From positions 62,001 to 126,000 of the forward strand of contig JAFZQX010000031.1 of the NCBI GenBank assembly GCA_017620205.1: a stretch of 64,000 bases of DNA. The letters are read 5' to 3'. The notes below the pieces were generated by a model. The model made no database searches, had not been told where the DNA came from, and saw nothing but the letters and a program-made list of their open reading frames with translations. Below are positions 8,695 to 17,628 of this stretch, in pieces; the first letter of the stretch is position 1, and every line of letters starts with the position of its first letter. A program made the translations under genes and the position numbers. The stretch is from Clostridia bacterium. GTDB lineage: Bacteria > Bacillota > Clostridia > UMGS1883 > UMGS1540.

Positions 8695-9157
8695 CATATT
8701 TGAATACTTAATAGAAAATAACATAACCGTCGCAACGTGCGAATCCTGCACGGGCGGTCTTTTGGCGGCGGCTTTTACGGATGTGCCGGGCATATCGTCC
8801 GTTTTTCTTGAAGGCGCCGTAACATATACAAACGAAGCCAAAGAGCGTCTCGGCGTTAAGTGCGAAACGCTTGAAGAATTCGGCGCTGTAAGCCGCCAAA
8901 CGGCAAGAGAGATGGCGCAGTGCATAAAGGAGCGCGCAAAAAGCGATATAGGAATATCTACAACGGGCGTGGCGGGCCCGGAGCCTTCCGAGGGCAAACC
9001 CGTAGGCCTTGTATATACCGCGATTGCATCAAAAAACAAAACACATGTTTTTGAACTGAATTTAAGCGGTTCCCGCCGCGAAATACGCGAAGAAACCGTT
9101 AAGGCTGTGCTCAGGCACTTAAAGAATATATCAGAAACGGAGAAATTCCATGAATAA
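8681..9157 (+). CDS. pncC: CinA C-terminal domain protein (PncC-type nicotinamide-nucleotide amidohydrolase)
   Basis: About 158 residues, equal to the stand-alone C-terminal amidohydrolase domain of CinA. Motifs: TCESCTGGLLAAAFTDVPG, VTYTNEAKERLGV and STTGVAGPEPSEGKPVG. The enzyme hydrolyses nicotinamide mononucleotide to nicotinate mononucleotide in pyridine nucleotide recycling. No ATG fits. In-frame TTG codons occur at 8648, 8663 and 8681; I choose 8681 because AAGGG at 8666-8670 gives proper spacing and the protein then begins right before the conserved fold. It overlaps the 3' end of thiI by about 14 nt, and its stop overlaps the parC start at 9150. There is no N-terminal molybdopterin-like CinA domain. 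Confidence 0.87.
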   Translation: MKSDNIFEYLIENNITVATCESCTGGLLAAAFTDVPGISSVFLEGAVTYTNEAKERLGVKCETLEEFGAVSRQTAREMAQCIKERAKSDIGISTTGVAGPEPSEGKPVGLVYTAIASKNKTHVFELNLSGSRREIREETVKAVLRHLKNISETEKFHE

Positions 9158-11321
9158 TCCCCCGATTTTACAAAACATTACGGATACGCTTGAAGAAAAC
9201 TACATGCCGTATGCCATGAGCGTTATAATCTCCCGTGCGATACCGGAAATTGACGGCTTTAAGCCGTCGCACAGAAAGCTCCTTTATACTATGTATAAAA
9301 TGGGACTGCTCTCGGGCAACAGAACAAAATCGGCAAACGTTGTCGGTCAGACGATGAAGCTAAACCCGCACGGCGATATGGCGATATACGAAACCATGGT
9401 GCGCTTAACGCGAGGAAACGGCGCACTTTTGCAGCCTTTGGTAGACTCCAAGGGCAACTTCGGTAAGCAGTACAGCCGCGATATGGCTTATGCCGCGGCG
9501 CGTTATACCGAGGTTAAGCTTGACGCTTTCTGCCGCGAGGTTTTCGGTGATATAGATAAAGACACGGTAGATTTTGTCGATAACTACGACGGCACTTTAA
9601 AAGAGCCTACGCTCCTGCCCGTATCGCTCCCTACAATTTTGTTAAACGCAAACCAGGGTATTGCGGTAGGTATGGCGAGCAACATCTGCAGCTTTAACTT
9701 AAAAGAGCTTTGCGAAGCTACGATAGCGCTTATAAAGCACCCTATGGCGGATATTACGGAAACGCTCAAAGCGCCTGATTTTCCGACGGGCGGCATGCTT
9801 TTATATGACGAAGCGGCAATGCGCGAGATTTATAAAACGGGCAGAGGCACGTTCCGCCTCCGTTCCAAATATAAATTTGACAAGAAAGAAAACCTTATCG
9901 AAATATACGAAATTCCGTACACAACAACGAGCGAGGCCATAATCGACAAGCTTATAGAGCTTATAAAGGAAAACAAGATACGCGAGATAAGCGATATCCG
10001 CGACGAAACAGACTTAAACGGTCTTAAAATAACGCTTGACATAAAGCGCGGCGCGGATCCCGAAAAGCTTATGACAAAGCTTTTCAAAATGACGCCTTTA
10101 GAAGACAGCTTCGGCTGTAACTTTAACGTGCTTATAGGCGGCGCGCCGCAGGTTTTGGGCGTTTACGGAATACTTAAAGCGTGGATAGATTTCAGAATAA
10201 ACTGCGTAAAAAGAAAGCTTACTTTTGATATTTCCAAAAAGCGCGACAAGCTGCATCTGCTTTTAGGTCTTCGCGAAATTCTTCTCGATATTGACAAGGC
10301 TATAAAAATTGTCCGTGAGACGGAAGAAGACGAAATGGTAGTTCCGAATCTCATGAAGGGCTTTAACATAGACGAGCTGCAGGCTGAATTTGTTGCGGAA
10401 ATTAAGCTTCGTAATTTAAACAAGCAGTATATTTTAAAGCGCACGGCTGAGTGCGATGAGCTTGCCGAAGAGATAAAACGCCTTGAAGAGATACTCGGCA
10501 GCGAAAAAGAGATTAAAAAGCTTATAATTGATTCATTAAAGGAAATAATAAAAAAATACGGCGCGGAGCGCCGCACCGAAATAATTGAAAGCGGAGAAAT
10601 TGCCGAATACAAAGAGGAAACGTTTATTGATAACTATAATCTTAAATACTTCCTCACAAAAGACAATTATTTCAAGAAAATATCTCTCGTTTCGCTTCGC
10701 AGCGCGGGCGAGCAGAAATTAAAAGAAAACGACGAAATAGTCCTTGAGGCGGAAAGCTCAAACGCTTCCGATATTCTGTTCTTTACGGATAAGCAGAGCG
10801 TTTACAAATCAAAGCTTTACGATATACCCGACTGCAAGGCAAGCGCATGGGGCGAATATCTGCCAAACCTTCTGGGCATGGACGATGATGAAAAAGTTGT
10901 TTACGCTGTTGCAACGGAAAAATACGAGGGCGAAATGATTTTCGCTTTCGAAAACGGAAAGACGGCAAGAGTTCCGCTTATGGCGTACGCAACAAAGTCA
11001 AACAGAAAGAAATTAACAAACGCATACGGTTCTCAATCTCCGCTTGTTTCGGCGCTTTTCGTGCCGCAGGCTGCGGATATTGTGCTTTTTGCGGATTCCG
11101 GCAAAATACTTGTTGTAAACACGGATATAGTGCCGCTTAAAACAACGAGAAGCACGCAGGGCGTTCAGACTATGCGCCTTAAAAAAGGAAGCAAGCTCTC
11201 ACGCGCGGTTTTGGGAGAGCAAAGCGGTCTTTCCGATTTTGACTCATACAGAGCAAAAGCGCTCCCGGCGGGCGGCCACTATCCAAAGGGCGACGACGAC
11301 CCGCAAATCTCGCTTTTCTAA
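9150..11321 (+). CDS. parC: Type II topoisomerase A subunit, ParC-like
   Basis: 723 residues, shorter than GyrA of the same window (847). Starts with the usual EENYMPYAMSVIISRAIPEIDG; the catalytic tyrosine is in AAARYTEVK near residue 117. It carries the breakage-reunion core, a long coiled-coil region (about residues 370-480) and a reduced C-terminal beta-pinwheel ending at QISLF. It would form topoisomerase IV with a ParE partner and decatenate chromosomes, but no parE lies next to it; the only gyrB-type gene is gyrB in the origin cluster. The quinolone-pocket motif reads PHGDMAIYE, with Met where E. coli ParC has Ser80. Last gene of the operon starting at 6066. ParC versus a second GyrA-like protein cannot be fully settled by eye. 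Confidence 0.88.
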   Translation: MNNPPILQNITDTLEENYMPYAMSVIISRAIPEIDGFKPSHRKLLYTMYKMGLLSGNRTKSANVVGQTMKLNPHGDMAIYETMVRLTRGNGALLQPLVDSKGNFGKQYSRDMAYAAARYTEVKLDAFCREVFGDIDKDTVDFVDNYDGTLKEPTLLPVSLPTILLNANQGIAVGMASNICSFNLKELCEATIALIKHPMADITETLKAPDFPTGGMLLYDEAAMREIYKTGRGTFRLRSKYKFDKKENLIEIYEIPYTTTSEAIIDKLIELIKENKIREISDIRDETDLNGLKITLDIKRGADPEKLMTKLFKMTPLEDSFGCNFNVLIGGAPQVLGVYGILKAWIDFRINCVKRKLTFDISKKRDKLHLLLGLREILLDIDKAIKIVRETEEDEMVVPNLMKGFNIDELQAEFVAEIKLRNLNKQYILKRTAECDELAEEIKRLEEILGSEKEIKKLIIDSLKEIIKKYGAERRTEIIESGEIAEYKEETFIDNYNLKYFLTKDNYFKKISLVSLRSAGEQKLKENDEIVLEAESSNASDILFFTDKQSVYKSKLYDIPDCKASAWGEYLPNLLGMDDDEKVVYAVATEKYEGEMIFAFENGKTARVPLMAYATKSNRKKLTNAYGSQSPLVSALFVPQAADIVLFADSGKILVVNTDIVPLKTTRSTQGVQTMRLKKGSKLSRAVLGEQSGLSDFDSYRAKALPAGGHYPKGDDDPQISLF

Positions 11322-11332
11322 TATTTACGCTA

Positions 11333-11361
11333 TTGACTTTTTCAAGGTTTTTTGGTATAAT
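11333..11361 (+). promoter_or_regulatory. Sigma-A type promoter of the nfeD-stomatin operon
   Basis: TTGACT at 11333-11338, a 17-nt spacer, and TATAAT at 11356-11361, 50 nt before the ATG at 11412. Confidence 0.85.
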
Positions 11362-11411
11362 GACATTGTTATAAAATTAACACACTTTCAGCAAACATAT
11401 GAGGTGATATT

Positions 11412-11846
11412 ATGACCGATATGATGGTTTTTTGGATCGTTTTGGCATGCGCGTGCCTCATTTTAGAGGTCGCAACGGTAAATCTTGTTTCAATCTGGTT
11501 TGTAGCCGGCGCGGTTGCCGCAATTATTGCGACGGCTCTCGGTGCGCCCGTTTGGCTTCAGGTCGTTATTTTCGTTATTGTAACGGCAATTTGTCTTATC
11601 TTTACGATGCCGGCGGCAAAGCGGCTTCTGCAAAAATCAAAAAGTCCTACGAATTCGGACAGGATTATAGGAAAAGAAGCTGTTGTTACAAAGGAGATCA
11701 ATAACATTAAAGGCGAAGGTCAGGTTAAGGTTTTGGGCAGTATCTGGTCGGCCGTATCGGAAGACGAAAGCGTAATACCCGAAGGCGAAATGGTTGAAGT
11801 TGTTGAAATCCGCGGCGTTCGCGCGGTTGTAAAGAAGCGTTCATAA
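11412..11846 (+). CDS. Short NfeD-family membrane protein
   Basis: 144 residues. Two to three hydrophobic segments fill about residues 5-75 (MVFWIVLACACLILEVATV and WLQVVIFVIVTAICLIF). These are followed by a soluble C-terminal OB-fold domain (IIGKEAVVTKEIN to VEVVEIRGVRAVVKKR). This is the short NfeD1b type, which lacks the serine protease domain of long NfeD. Such proteins are almost always encoded next to an SPFH/stomatin protein, as here, and are thought to act together in membrane microdomain organisation. Ribosome binding site GAGGTG precedes ATG 11412. Confidence 0.9.
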   Translation: MTDMMVFWIVLACACLILEVATVNLVSIWFVAGAVAAIIATALGAPVWLQVVIFVIVTAICLIFTMPAAKRLLQKSKSPTNSDRIIGKEAVVTKEINNIKGEGQVKVLGSIWSAVSEDESVIPEGEMVEVVEIRGVRAVVKKRS

Positions 11847-11879
11847 CATTTTAAATATTTAATTAATAAGGAGGATATC

Positions 11880-12779
11880 ATGGGTTTTTTCATTGTTTTT
11901 ATCATTTTAGTATTCTTGATCATTGTATCATGCATCAAAATCGTACCGCAGGCGCACGCGTATATCGTTGAACGTCTCGGCGCGTATCACGCAACATGGA
12001 ACGTTGGTCTTCATTTCAAAGTTCCGATCATCGAAAAGGTTTCAAAGCGCGTTAACTTAAAAGAGCAGGTTGTTGACTTTGCTCCGCAGGGTGTTATCAC
12101 AAAGGATAACGTAACAATGCAGATAGATACCGTTGTATATTTCCAGATAACGGATCCGAAGCTCTATACTTACGGCGTTGAAAGACCTATGATGGCTATT
12201 GAAAACTTAACGGCTACAACGCTCCGTAACATCATAGGCGAGATGGAGCTTGACGAAACGCTCACATCGCGCGATATTGTTAATACAAAGATGCGCTCCA
12301 TCCTTGACGAAGCTACAGACCCGTGGGGTATCAAGATAAACCGCGTTGAGCTTAAAAATATTATACCGCCCCGCGAAATTCAGGATTCAATGGAACGCCA
12401 GATGAAGGCGGAACGCGAAAGACGTGAATCGATCCTTCGTGCTGAAGGTGAAAAGAAATCGGCAATCCTCGTTGCGGAAGGTGAAAAAGAAAGCGCGATC
12501 CTTCGCGCAGAGGCTACAAAAGAAGCGGCTATACGCCAGGCGGAAGGTGAAGCTGAGGCAATACTCAAAGTTCAGAAGGCTGTTGCCGAAGGCTTAAAGC
12601 TTATAAACGAAGCTGCTCCCTCCAAAGAGACCTTAACGCTCCGCAGCTTCGAAGCGCTTGAAAAGGTTTCGGAAGGCAAAGCTACAAAGCTTATTATCCC
12701 TTCGGAAATACAGGGCCTTGCAGGTCTTGCCGGCGCATTAAAAGAAACCATTAAAGAAGACGAAAAGAAATCTAAATAA
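11880..12779 (+). CDS. SPFH/stomatin-like membrane scaffold protein (slipin/QmcA type)
   Basis: 299 residues. One N-terminal hydrophobic segment (residues 2-20) is followed by PQAHAYIVERLGAYHATW, the opening of a prohibitin/stomatin SPFH domain (about 20-200). Then comes an alanine/glutamate-rich helical stretch with repeated AEGEK and EGEAEAI units (about 175-240), typical of oligomerising stomatins. It probably forms ring-like assemblies in the cytoplasmic membrane with the NfeD protein encoded 33 nt upstream. Ribosome binding site AAGGAGG. A strong terminator follows at 12793. Confidence 0.93.
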   Translation: MGFFIVFIILVFLIIVSCIKIVPQAHAYIVERLGAYHATWNVGLHFKVPIIEKVSKRVNLKEQVVDFAPQGVITKDNVTMQIDTVVYFQITDPKLYTYGVERPMMAIENLTATTLRNIIGEMELDETLTSRDIVNTKMRSILDEATDPWGIKINRVELKNIIPPREIQDSMERQMKAERERRESILRAEGEKKSAILVAEGEKESAILRAEATKEAAIRQAEGEAEAILKVQKAVAEGLKLINEAAPSKETLTLRSFEALEKVSEGKATKLIIPSEIQGLAGLAGALKETIKEDEKKSK

Positions 12780-12792
12780 ATAGAAAACCAAA

Positions 12793-12825
12793 ACGGGCAG
12801 CGACCATAGTCGCTGCCCGTTTTTT
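12793..12825 (+). terminator. Bidirectional terminator between stomatin gene and yycI
   Basis: Perfect 12-bp stem ACGGGCAGCGAC / GTCGCTGCCCGT with loop CATA, followed by six T on the + strand. On the - strand it is followed by TTTTGGTTTT, so it can also end the leftward wal cluster. Confidence 0.93.
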
Positions 12826-12862
12826 CGTTAATTATTCATTATTCATTCTTAAGTGTTCATTA

Positions 12863-13666
12863 TTAATTATAATAGTAAAAGCTTCCCTTGTCCGTTTTGA
12901 CCTCATACGCCGGTATCGCGTCCGTATATTTAAAGCTTACGGAATCATTGCCGAGGATAACCCAATACCCCGTATTTACGCCTTTTACCTCAAACGGCGT
13001 TTTTTCTCTTTCCGGATCCCGCAGAAATTTCAAAAGCGCCTCGCGCACATAAAGCTCTTTATTTTCGTTTTCCTCTTCGTTTAATATCTTTATAAGATGC
13101 CCGCCGCATTCAGACATAACCCCGCCGTACATCTTTACGTAAAGCTGCTTTTCAAATACCGGCACGCTGTTTATTTTATAAGTAAAAACTATTCTGTCGC
13201 CTTTTATTTCGCTGTCGCAGCCGCTGAGATCAACTCCGATTTCTTCAAAAAACTCCTTTGCCGCAGCTATATCTTCCTCCGTCTGTGTGGTTTCCGGCAC
13301 CGCGCTGTCCGCCATCATAAATCTGCCGCTGTTTATATACACTTTTTTGTTTCCTGCCGTATAACAGATGTTTCCCGCTTCGTCCAGCTCTTTTTTTGTG
13401 CTTGCGCCCGTTATTTTGTCTGCAAACTCAAAAGAATCTTCTACAACGTTTTCTATTTTAAATACATGCAGTTTCGTTCTTTCGCCGTTTAAAACTTCTT
13501 TGTCAACGCTGATTTCATTTTTTTCAAGTACCGTCAAAAGCGTTTCGGAAAGCTCTTTTTCGCGCTTATCTGCGCGTATGTTTGAAATGATTATCATTGA
13601 CAGAAGAAAAACGTTAAGCAGGGTAAAAAGAATAATCAGCATGTTTTTTACTTTATACCAATACAT
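12863..13666 (-). CDS. yycI: YycI-like regulator of WalK
   Basis: 267 residues. Begins MYWYKVKNMLIILFTLLNVFLL, a single N-terminal membrane anchor (about residues 8-28), followed by an extracytoplasmic domain rich in short strands. Sequence similarity to YycI is weak by eye; the call rests on topology and on position as the last gene of walR-walK-yycH-yycI. In Bacillus and Staphylococcus, YycI and YycH contact WalK in the membrane and modulate it. It starts 30 nt after the yycH stop. Confidence 0.78.
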   Translation of the reverse strand: MYWYKVKNMLIILFTLLNVFLLSMIIISNIRADKREKELSETLLTVLEKNEISVDKEVLNGERTKLHVFKIENVVEDSFEFADKITGASTKKELDEAGNICYTAGNKKVYINSGRFMMADSAVPETTQTEEDIAAAKEFFEEIGVDLSGCDSEIKGDRIVFTYKINSVPVFEKQLYVKMYGGVMSECGGHLIKILNEEENENKELYVREALLKFLRDPEREKTPFEVKGVNTGYWVILGNDSVSFKYTDAIPAYEVKTDKGSFYYYN

Positions 13667-13696
13667 GAAATCACCTGCCTTTTCCGCAGAGGTCTG

Positions 13697-15190
13697 TTAA
13701 TATACGGTTTCATCCGTTCCCTGCAGCTTTGCGCACCAAACGGGCGATTTTTCTGAAATGTCGCCTTTTTCAATATAGCTGAGGAATATATCCGCTATCT
13801 GCGTTTCCTCTTCCGCGGAAGCGTATTTTTTATATATGGTGTCAAGCGCCTCTATCGAAGACGGATTTGTAACGGTTTTGTCCGTTTTTTCGTATTTTCT
13901 TATAAAATGACGGTACTTTATTATTTTGCCGTCTTTAACGTCTATTTCAACCGCGTGGTTCATGTTTTCAAAATTGTCGGACGACGCTTCAACCGTTACG
14001 GGCACGCCCTCATAATAATAGTCAAGCGTAAAATGGTATTCTCCACTCTCGCTCTCCAAAAGGTCGCTCGTAACCAAAACGTTAAACGGCTCGTCCGGTG
14101 CCGCCGCAGACCATACTTTTTCGGAAAACTCTATGGCGCGGTTTAATGATTCATACAAAGATACGGATTCATCCGATATTTCTATGCCCATGCTCTCGTT
14201 ATCAGCCTTATATTCTATAAGACCTTCGGGGTATATTTTCAAAACACTGTAGTTTTCAACAAAATACAAAACGCCGGATGAGTCTGTATATCTTCTTGTT
14301 ATTCCCGTTTTTGTCCTGAATATATCGGAAATGGCATCAGCCCTGTCACCGCCCGGTATAAGCGGATTTTCGCTCTCTACCACGGCCGATTCTACGCTGC
14401 TTGTCGAAACCGTTATCATTGCGTTTAAGAAAACCTTCTGAACTACGCCTTCGCCTATGCCCTCCGTGTTTTTATTTAAATTCAGCTCAAACGAAAAGGG
14501 CGCGGGCATATCGCTGTTTTTTGTATAGCTGTCAACCGCGTCAAGAAACCCTCCTGCGGCGTCATACGTTACATGATACTTAAAAATATCGTTTGTGGCG
14601 CTGTCACGGATATATAAAAGCATTTCGTTCTCCGAAAGCGGCGCCATGGTAAACTCTTTCACGGCTGAAATATCGCGCGAAATCCACGAATTTCTGAGAC
14701 CTATCATGTGCGCGAAAAGGGATGTTGAATACGAGAGCGAATAGTTAACATATATTGAGCGCGTATCGAGAAGCTCATCGTTGCGAAGAACGTTAAACCA
14801 TTCTTCCTCCGAAACCTTCTGGCTGTTTGCAACCTTGTCTTCGCTCCTCATCGTTTCCGCTATAAAAGGCTTGATTATATCGTGCAGCGAATTAAAATCG
14901 CTGTTGCCGTTATAGAAAACAGCGCGGCGCTCGCCGTTTGTAACAACGATTTTCTGCGGCTTTGAAAGATTTTCCTTCGGCATCGAATAAACATCTTTTT
15001 CAAACATTTGTCTTGCGAAGGGAATATTATTTTTAAGCATAATAAAAAAATTATAGCCGCCGGGCCATAATTCATCGCTAAACCATACAAAAGAAGACAG
15101 CGCAAGGCTAAGCGTAATAAGGCATATAAGCAGCGCTGTCTTTGTCTTTCTGAATTTTTGAATTTCAGGTGTTTTATTTAGGGTTTTCAA
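13697..15190 (-). CDS. yycH: YycH-like regulator of WalK
   Basis: 497 residues, near the usual size of YycH. Short basic N-terminus (KTLNKTPEIQKFRKTKT), one membrane segment at about residues 18-38 (ALLICLITLSLALSSFVWF), then a large extracytoplasmic region. The following WFSDELWPGGYNFF pattern is reminiscent of YycH. Together with yycI it should tune WalK activity at the membrane. It lies 14 nt after the small secreted-protein gene that separates it from walK, an uncommon arrangement. Orthology is judged mainly on context and topology. Confidence 0.8.
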   Translation of the reverse strand: MKTLNKTPEIQKFRKTKTALLICLITLSLALSSFVWFSDELWPGGYNFFIMLKNNIPFARQMFEKDVYSMPKENLSKPQKIVVTNGERRAVFYNGNSDFNSLHDIIKPFIAETMRSEDKVANSQKVSEEEWFNVLRNDELLDTRSIYVNYSLSYSTSLFAHMIGLRNSWISRDISAVKEFTMAPLSENEMLLYIRDSATNDIFKYHVTYDAAGGFLDAVDSYTKNSDMPAPFSFELNLNKNTEGIGEGVVQKVFLNAMITVSTSSVESAVVESENPLIPGGDRADAISDIFRTKTGITRRYTDSSGVLYFVENYSVLKIYPEGLIEYKADNESMGIEISDESVSLYESLNRAIEFSEKVWSAAAPDEPFNVLVTSDLLESESGEYHFTLDYYYEGVPVTVEASSDNFENMNHAVEIDVKDGKIIKYRHFIRKYEKTDKTVTNPSSIEALDTIYKKYASAEEETQIADIFLSYIEKGDISEKSPVWCAKLQGTDETVY

Positions 15191-15204
15191 TTAAACTCCC
15201 CCGA

Positions 15205-15675
15205 TTACCATCCGCCGAATTTGGAACCGAAGTTAGTTGCAAAGCCTTGAATACTGTCTAAAAGGCCCTGGTCCATAAGCGTTATGTCAAATCTGATGTT
15301 CTGATAAATTCCGCCGTACTGTGCTCTTACCATGAGGTAATTGGTGTTTGCGTCAAGCGCGATATCGCGGACATAGATGCCTGTTGCGCCGACAACGTTT
15401 GACACGGGGTTTCCGTATCCGTCTCTTAAAATATCAAAGTAGCCCGTGTAGGGATTGTACTTGTAAATTGATACTTCAACGCCTTCAAGGCTCAAAGCCG
15501 ATACGGTGTAAATCTGTTTAGTTGTGGTTGAAACAGCTGTTTCGGGTTTTTTAACAATAACAAGGCCTGATATATTTCCGCCGTCCCATGCGCTTACCGA
15601 AGCGGGCGCGGCATAACAGGTTTGTGATATTATTATTGTAAAGATAAGCACTAAAACTGCTATAATCTTTTTCAT
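15205..15675 (-). CDS. Small secreted protein of unknown function inside the wal cluster
   Basis: 156 residues. Clear Sec signal peptide MKKIIAVLVLIFTIIISQTC, with likely cleavage after CYA (A-P follows). The mature region of about 133 residues has beta-type alternation, for example YTVSALSLEGVEVSIYKYN and NYLMVRAQYGGIYQNIRFD, and ends FGSKFGGW. I recognise no family. It is placed between walK and yycH and has its own probable promoter with a WalR-type box (15733-15765). That makes it a likely WalR target and possibly an envelope protein linked to the WalK sensor; both are inference. yycH follows after 14 nt, so the same promoter may drive yycHI. Confidence 0.8.
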   Translation of the reverse strand: MKKIIAVLVLIFTIIISQTCYAAPASVSAWDGGNISGLVIVKKPETAVSTTTKQIYTVSALSLEGVEVSIYKYNPYTGYFDILRDGYGNPVSNVVGATGIYVRDIALDANTNYLMVRAQYGGIYQNIRFDITLMDQGLLDSIQGFATNFGSKFGGW

Positions 15676-15732
15676 CTTTTTTCACTGGACCTTTCTAAGC
15701 AATTAATTACATAATATCTCTCTACGGTTTTT

Positions 15733-15738
15733 ATTATA
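15733..15738 (-). promoter_or_regulatory. -10 element of the promoter for 15675-12863 genes
   Basis: TATAAT on the - strand. No consensus -35 lies 17 nt upstream (ACGGGA instead); that position is occupied by the WalR-type box, as expected of an activator-dependent promoter. Confidence 0.6.
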
Positions 15739-15748
15739 CACCACTTTT

Positions 15749-15765
15749 GTTACAATCCCGTTACA
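15749..15765 (-). promoter_or_regulatory. WalR-type box
   Basis: The - strand reads TGTAAC-GGGAT-TGTAAC, a full match to the published WalR/YycF recognition pattern TGTWAH-N5-TGTWAH. It lies 10 nt upstream of a TATAAT, covering the -35 region, within the walRK gene cluster. Confidence 0.75.
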
Positions 15766-15818
15766 AAGGGTTTAACTTTAAACAACAAAAAAGAGAAATT
15801 AAGTAAAATTATGTCGGA

Positions 15819-17579
15819 TCATTTACTGTAAAAAGGAATTTTAAGGATTACTTTCGTGCCCTTTCCCTGCTCGCTTTCTATTTTGATTTCACCGCCGTGC
15901 GCGTCTGTTATTTCTTTAGCAATGGCAAGCCCCAGGCCCGTTCCGCCGAATTTGCGGCTTCGCGCTTTATCAACTCTGTAAAAGCGGTCGAAAAGGCGAG
16001 GTATATCCGCTTTCGGTATTCCAACGCCCGTATCCGTTACGGTAATTACGGCGTTTTTCAAAACGCCTTTGCAGGTGACGGCAATTTTGCCGCCGTCCGG
16101 TGTGTATTTTATAGCGTTTGTAATTATATTTGTTATAACCTGCTCTATTCTGTCCTTATCGGCAAAAAGCTGCTGCATGGAGCTGTCGCCTTCAAATGTC
16201 AGCGTCTGATTTCTGCGCGACGTTTCAACCGTCAGTCTCTGAACGATGGATTTTGTAAGGTCATTTACGTCAAACCTTGCCTTTGTCATCGCCTTTTTGT
16301 CATAGTCAAGCAGCGACAGCGTCAAAAGGTCTTTGACAAGACGCGTCATTCTGTCCGCTTCGCTCTCTATTACAGAGAGGAAATTTGCTTCCATCGAGTT
16401 TTCCTCAGCGCTCTCGCGCAGCGTTTCCGTATAACTTTTTATGGTTGTAAGCGGCGTTCTCAGCTCATGCGATACGTTTGCCACAAATTCTTTTCTTGCA
16501 ATGTCCAGCTTTTGCTGCTCCGTTATATCCTGAATTGCAACAACAACGCCGTCCGCCGTGCCGTCCGCCGCGACAACGGGTGCGAAATGCGCTTTGAGGC
16601 TTTTGCCGTCATATTCCATATCGCGTTCAAGTGTTTTTATATGTTCAAGATACAAAAGATCTTTTATTTTAACGTCAACGCCGAGGTCTTTAAAAAACTT
16701 GTTAAACGTAATATCGCCGTTTACGGCGCCCGGCAGCATTTCTTCCGCCGCGGGATTTATATGCATAACCGAGCCGTCGCGGTAAAAAGCTATAACGGCG
16801 TCCGTCATATAGCGCAGAATTGTTTCAACCTTTGTTTTTTCTTTCGCTATTTCCGAAAGCGTTGCGGCAAGCTCCGATGCCATTGTATTAAACGTTTTTG
16901 TAAGATCGCCTATCTCGTCGCGGCTTTTAATTTCAAGCCTTTCCTCAAAATCGCCGCCCGTTATTTTTTCGGCGCGGTTTTTAAGCGAGCGTATGGGCGC
17001 AATGATAGTTCTTGCCATAAAAAGACCCAAAACAGCAGAAATAATAAGCCCCAAAAAGAGCGCCCAGAAAATAATCTTAAAAATATTTCCCAGAATTCCG
17101 TAAAGCTCGTCCTTTGTGTCTGCAATATAAACGATATATCCCTCGCCGCCTGCGCGCTCGATAGGATATGCATAATCCATAACTCTCGCGCGGCGGTTTA
17201 CTGTATTTCCGACGCCGCCCCCCATTGCCGTCAGCAGGTTCTGCGACTCGTCAACATCTGTTTTTCCTTCGGAAGAATATAAAACGCTTCCCGTATCGCC
17301 GCCTAAAATCGTATAGCTTCTGTAGCTGTCAAGACCGATTCTGCCGGAATAAACGTCAATAAGGTTTTTAAGCTCCTCAACGGGATTTTCGCCGTTTGCC
17401 GCAGAAGTCAGCTGTTTTTTAAAATCAGACGTGAAAACCATGCTTTCCATCTGCGTTACGAATTCTTTATGATAATAGGAGCTGACGCTGTTTAAAAGAA
17501 ACGTTCCGACGGCTATCATAACCGAGACAATAAGAAGAACAAATACCGTCAGTATTTTCCATTGGATACTCTTAAACAC
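15819..17579 (-). CDS. walK: WalK-like sensor histidine kinase
   Basis: 586 residues. Domain order: membrane segment at about 8-30, extracytoplasmic sensor region to about 165, second membrane segment ([19 protein letters not shown]), HAMP (about 190-240), PAS (about 255-360), HisKA with phospho-acceptor H-box [13 protein letters not shown] (about 370-380), then HATPase_c with [14 protein letters not shown] and GGTGLGLAI. This is the WalK layout. It is encoded 49 nt downstream of walR. The start is GTG at 17579, with GGAGGAAG at 17586-17593 spaced 6 nt. It should phosphorylate WalR in response to cell-wall status. Confidence 0.93.
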   Translation of the reverse strand: MFKSIQWKILTVFVLLIVSVMIAVGTFLLNSVSSYYHKEFVTQMESMVFTSDFKKQLTSAANGENPVEELKNLIDVYSGRIGLDSYRSYTILGGDTGSVLYSSEGKTDVDESQNLLTAMGGGVGNTVNRRARVMDYAYPIERAGGEGYIVYIADTKDELYGILGNIFKIIFWALFLGLIISAVLGLFMARTIIAPIRSLKNRAEKITGGDFEERLEIKSRDEIGDLTKTFNTMASELAATLSEIAKEKTKVETILRYMTDAVIAFYRDGSVMHINPAAEEMLPGAVNGDITFNKFFKDLGVDVKIKDLLYLEHIKTLERDMEYDGKSLKAHFAPVVAADGTADGVVVAIQDITEQQKLDIARKEFVANVSHELRTPLTTIKSYTETLRESAEENSMEANFLSVIESEADRMTRLVKDLLTLSLLDYDKKAMTKARFDVNDLTKSIVQRLTVETSRRNQTLTFEGDSSMQQLFADKDRIEQVITNIITNAIKYTPDGGKIAVTCKGVLKNAVITVTDTGVGIPKADIPRLFDRFYRVDKARSRKFGGTGLGLAIAKEITDAHGGEIKIESEQGKGTKVILKIPFYSK

Positions 17580-17628
17580 TTACTACTTCCTCCATGGCGG
17601 CATGCTCTTGGCACCTGCTGCCGCATGT

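Noticed and set aside
15897-17282. 461-codon open frame on the + strand
   Set aside because: Lies wholly antisense to walK, whose domains and motifs are complete. The translation has low complexity typical of a mirror frame and no ribosome binding site.
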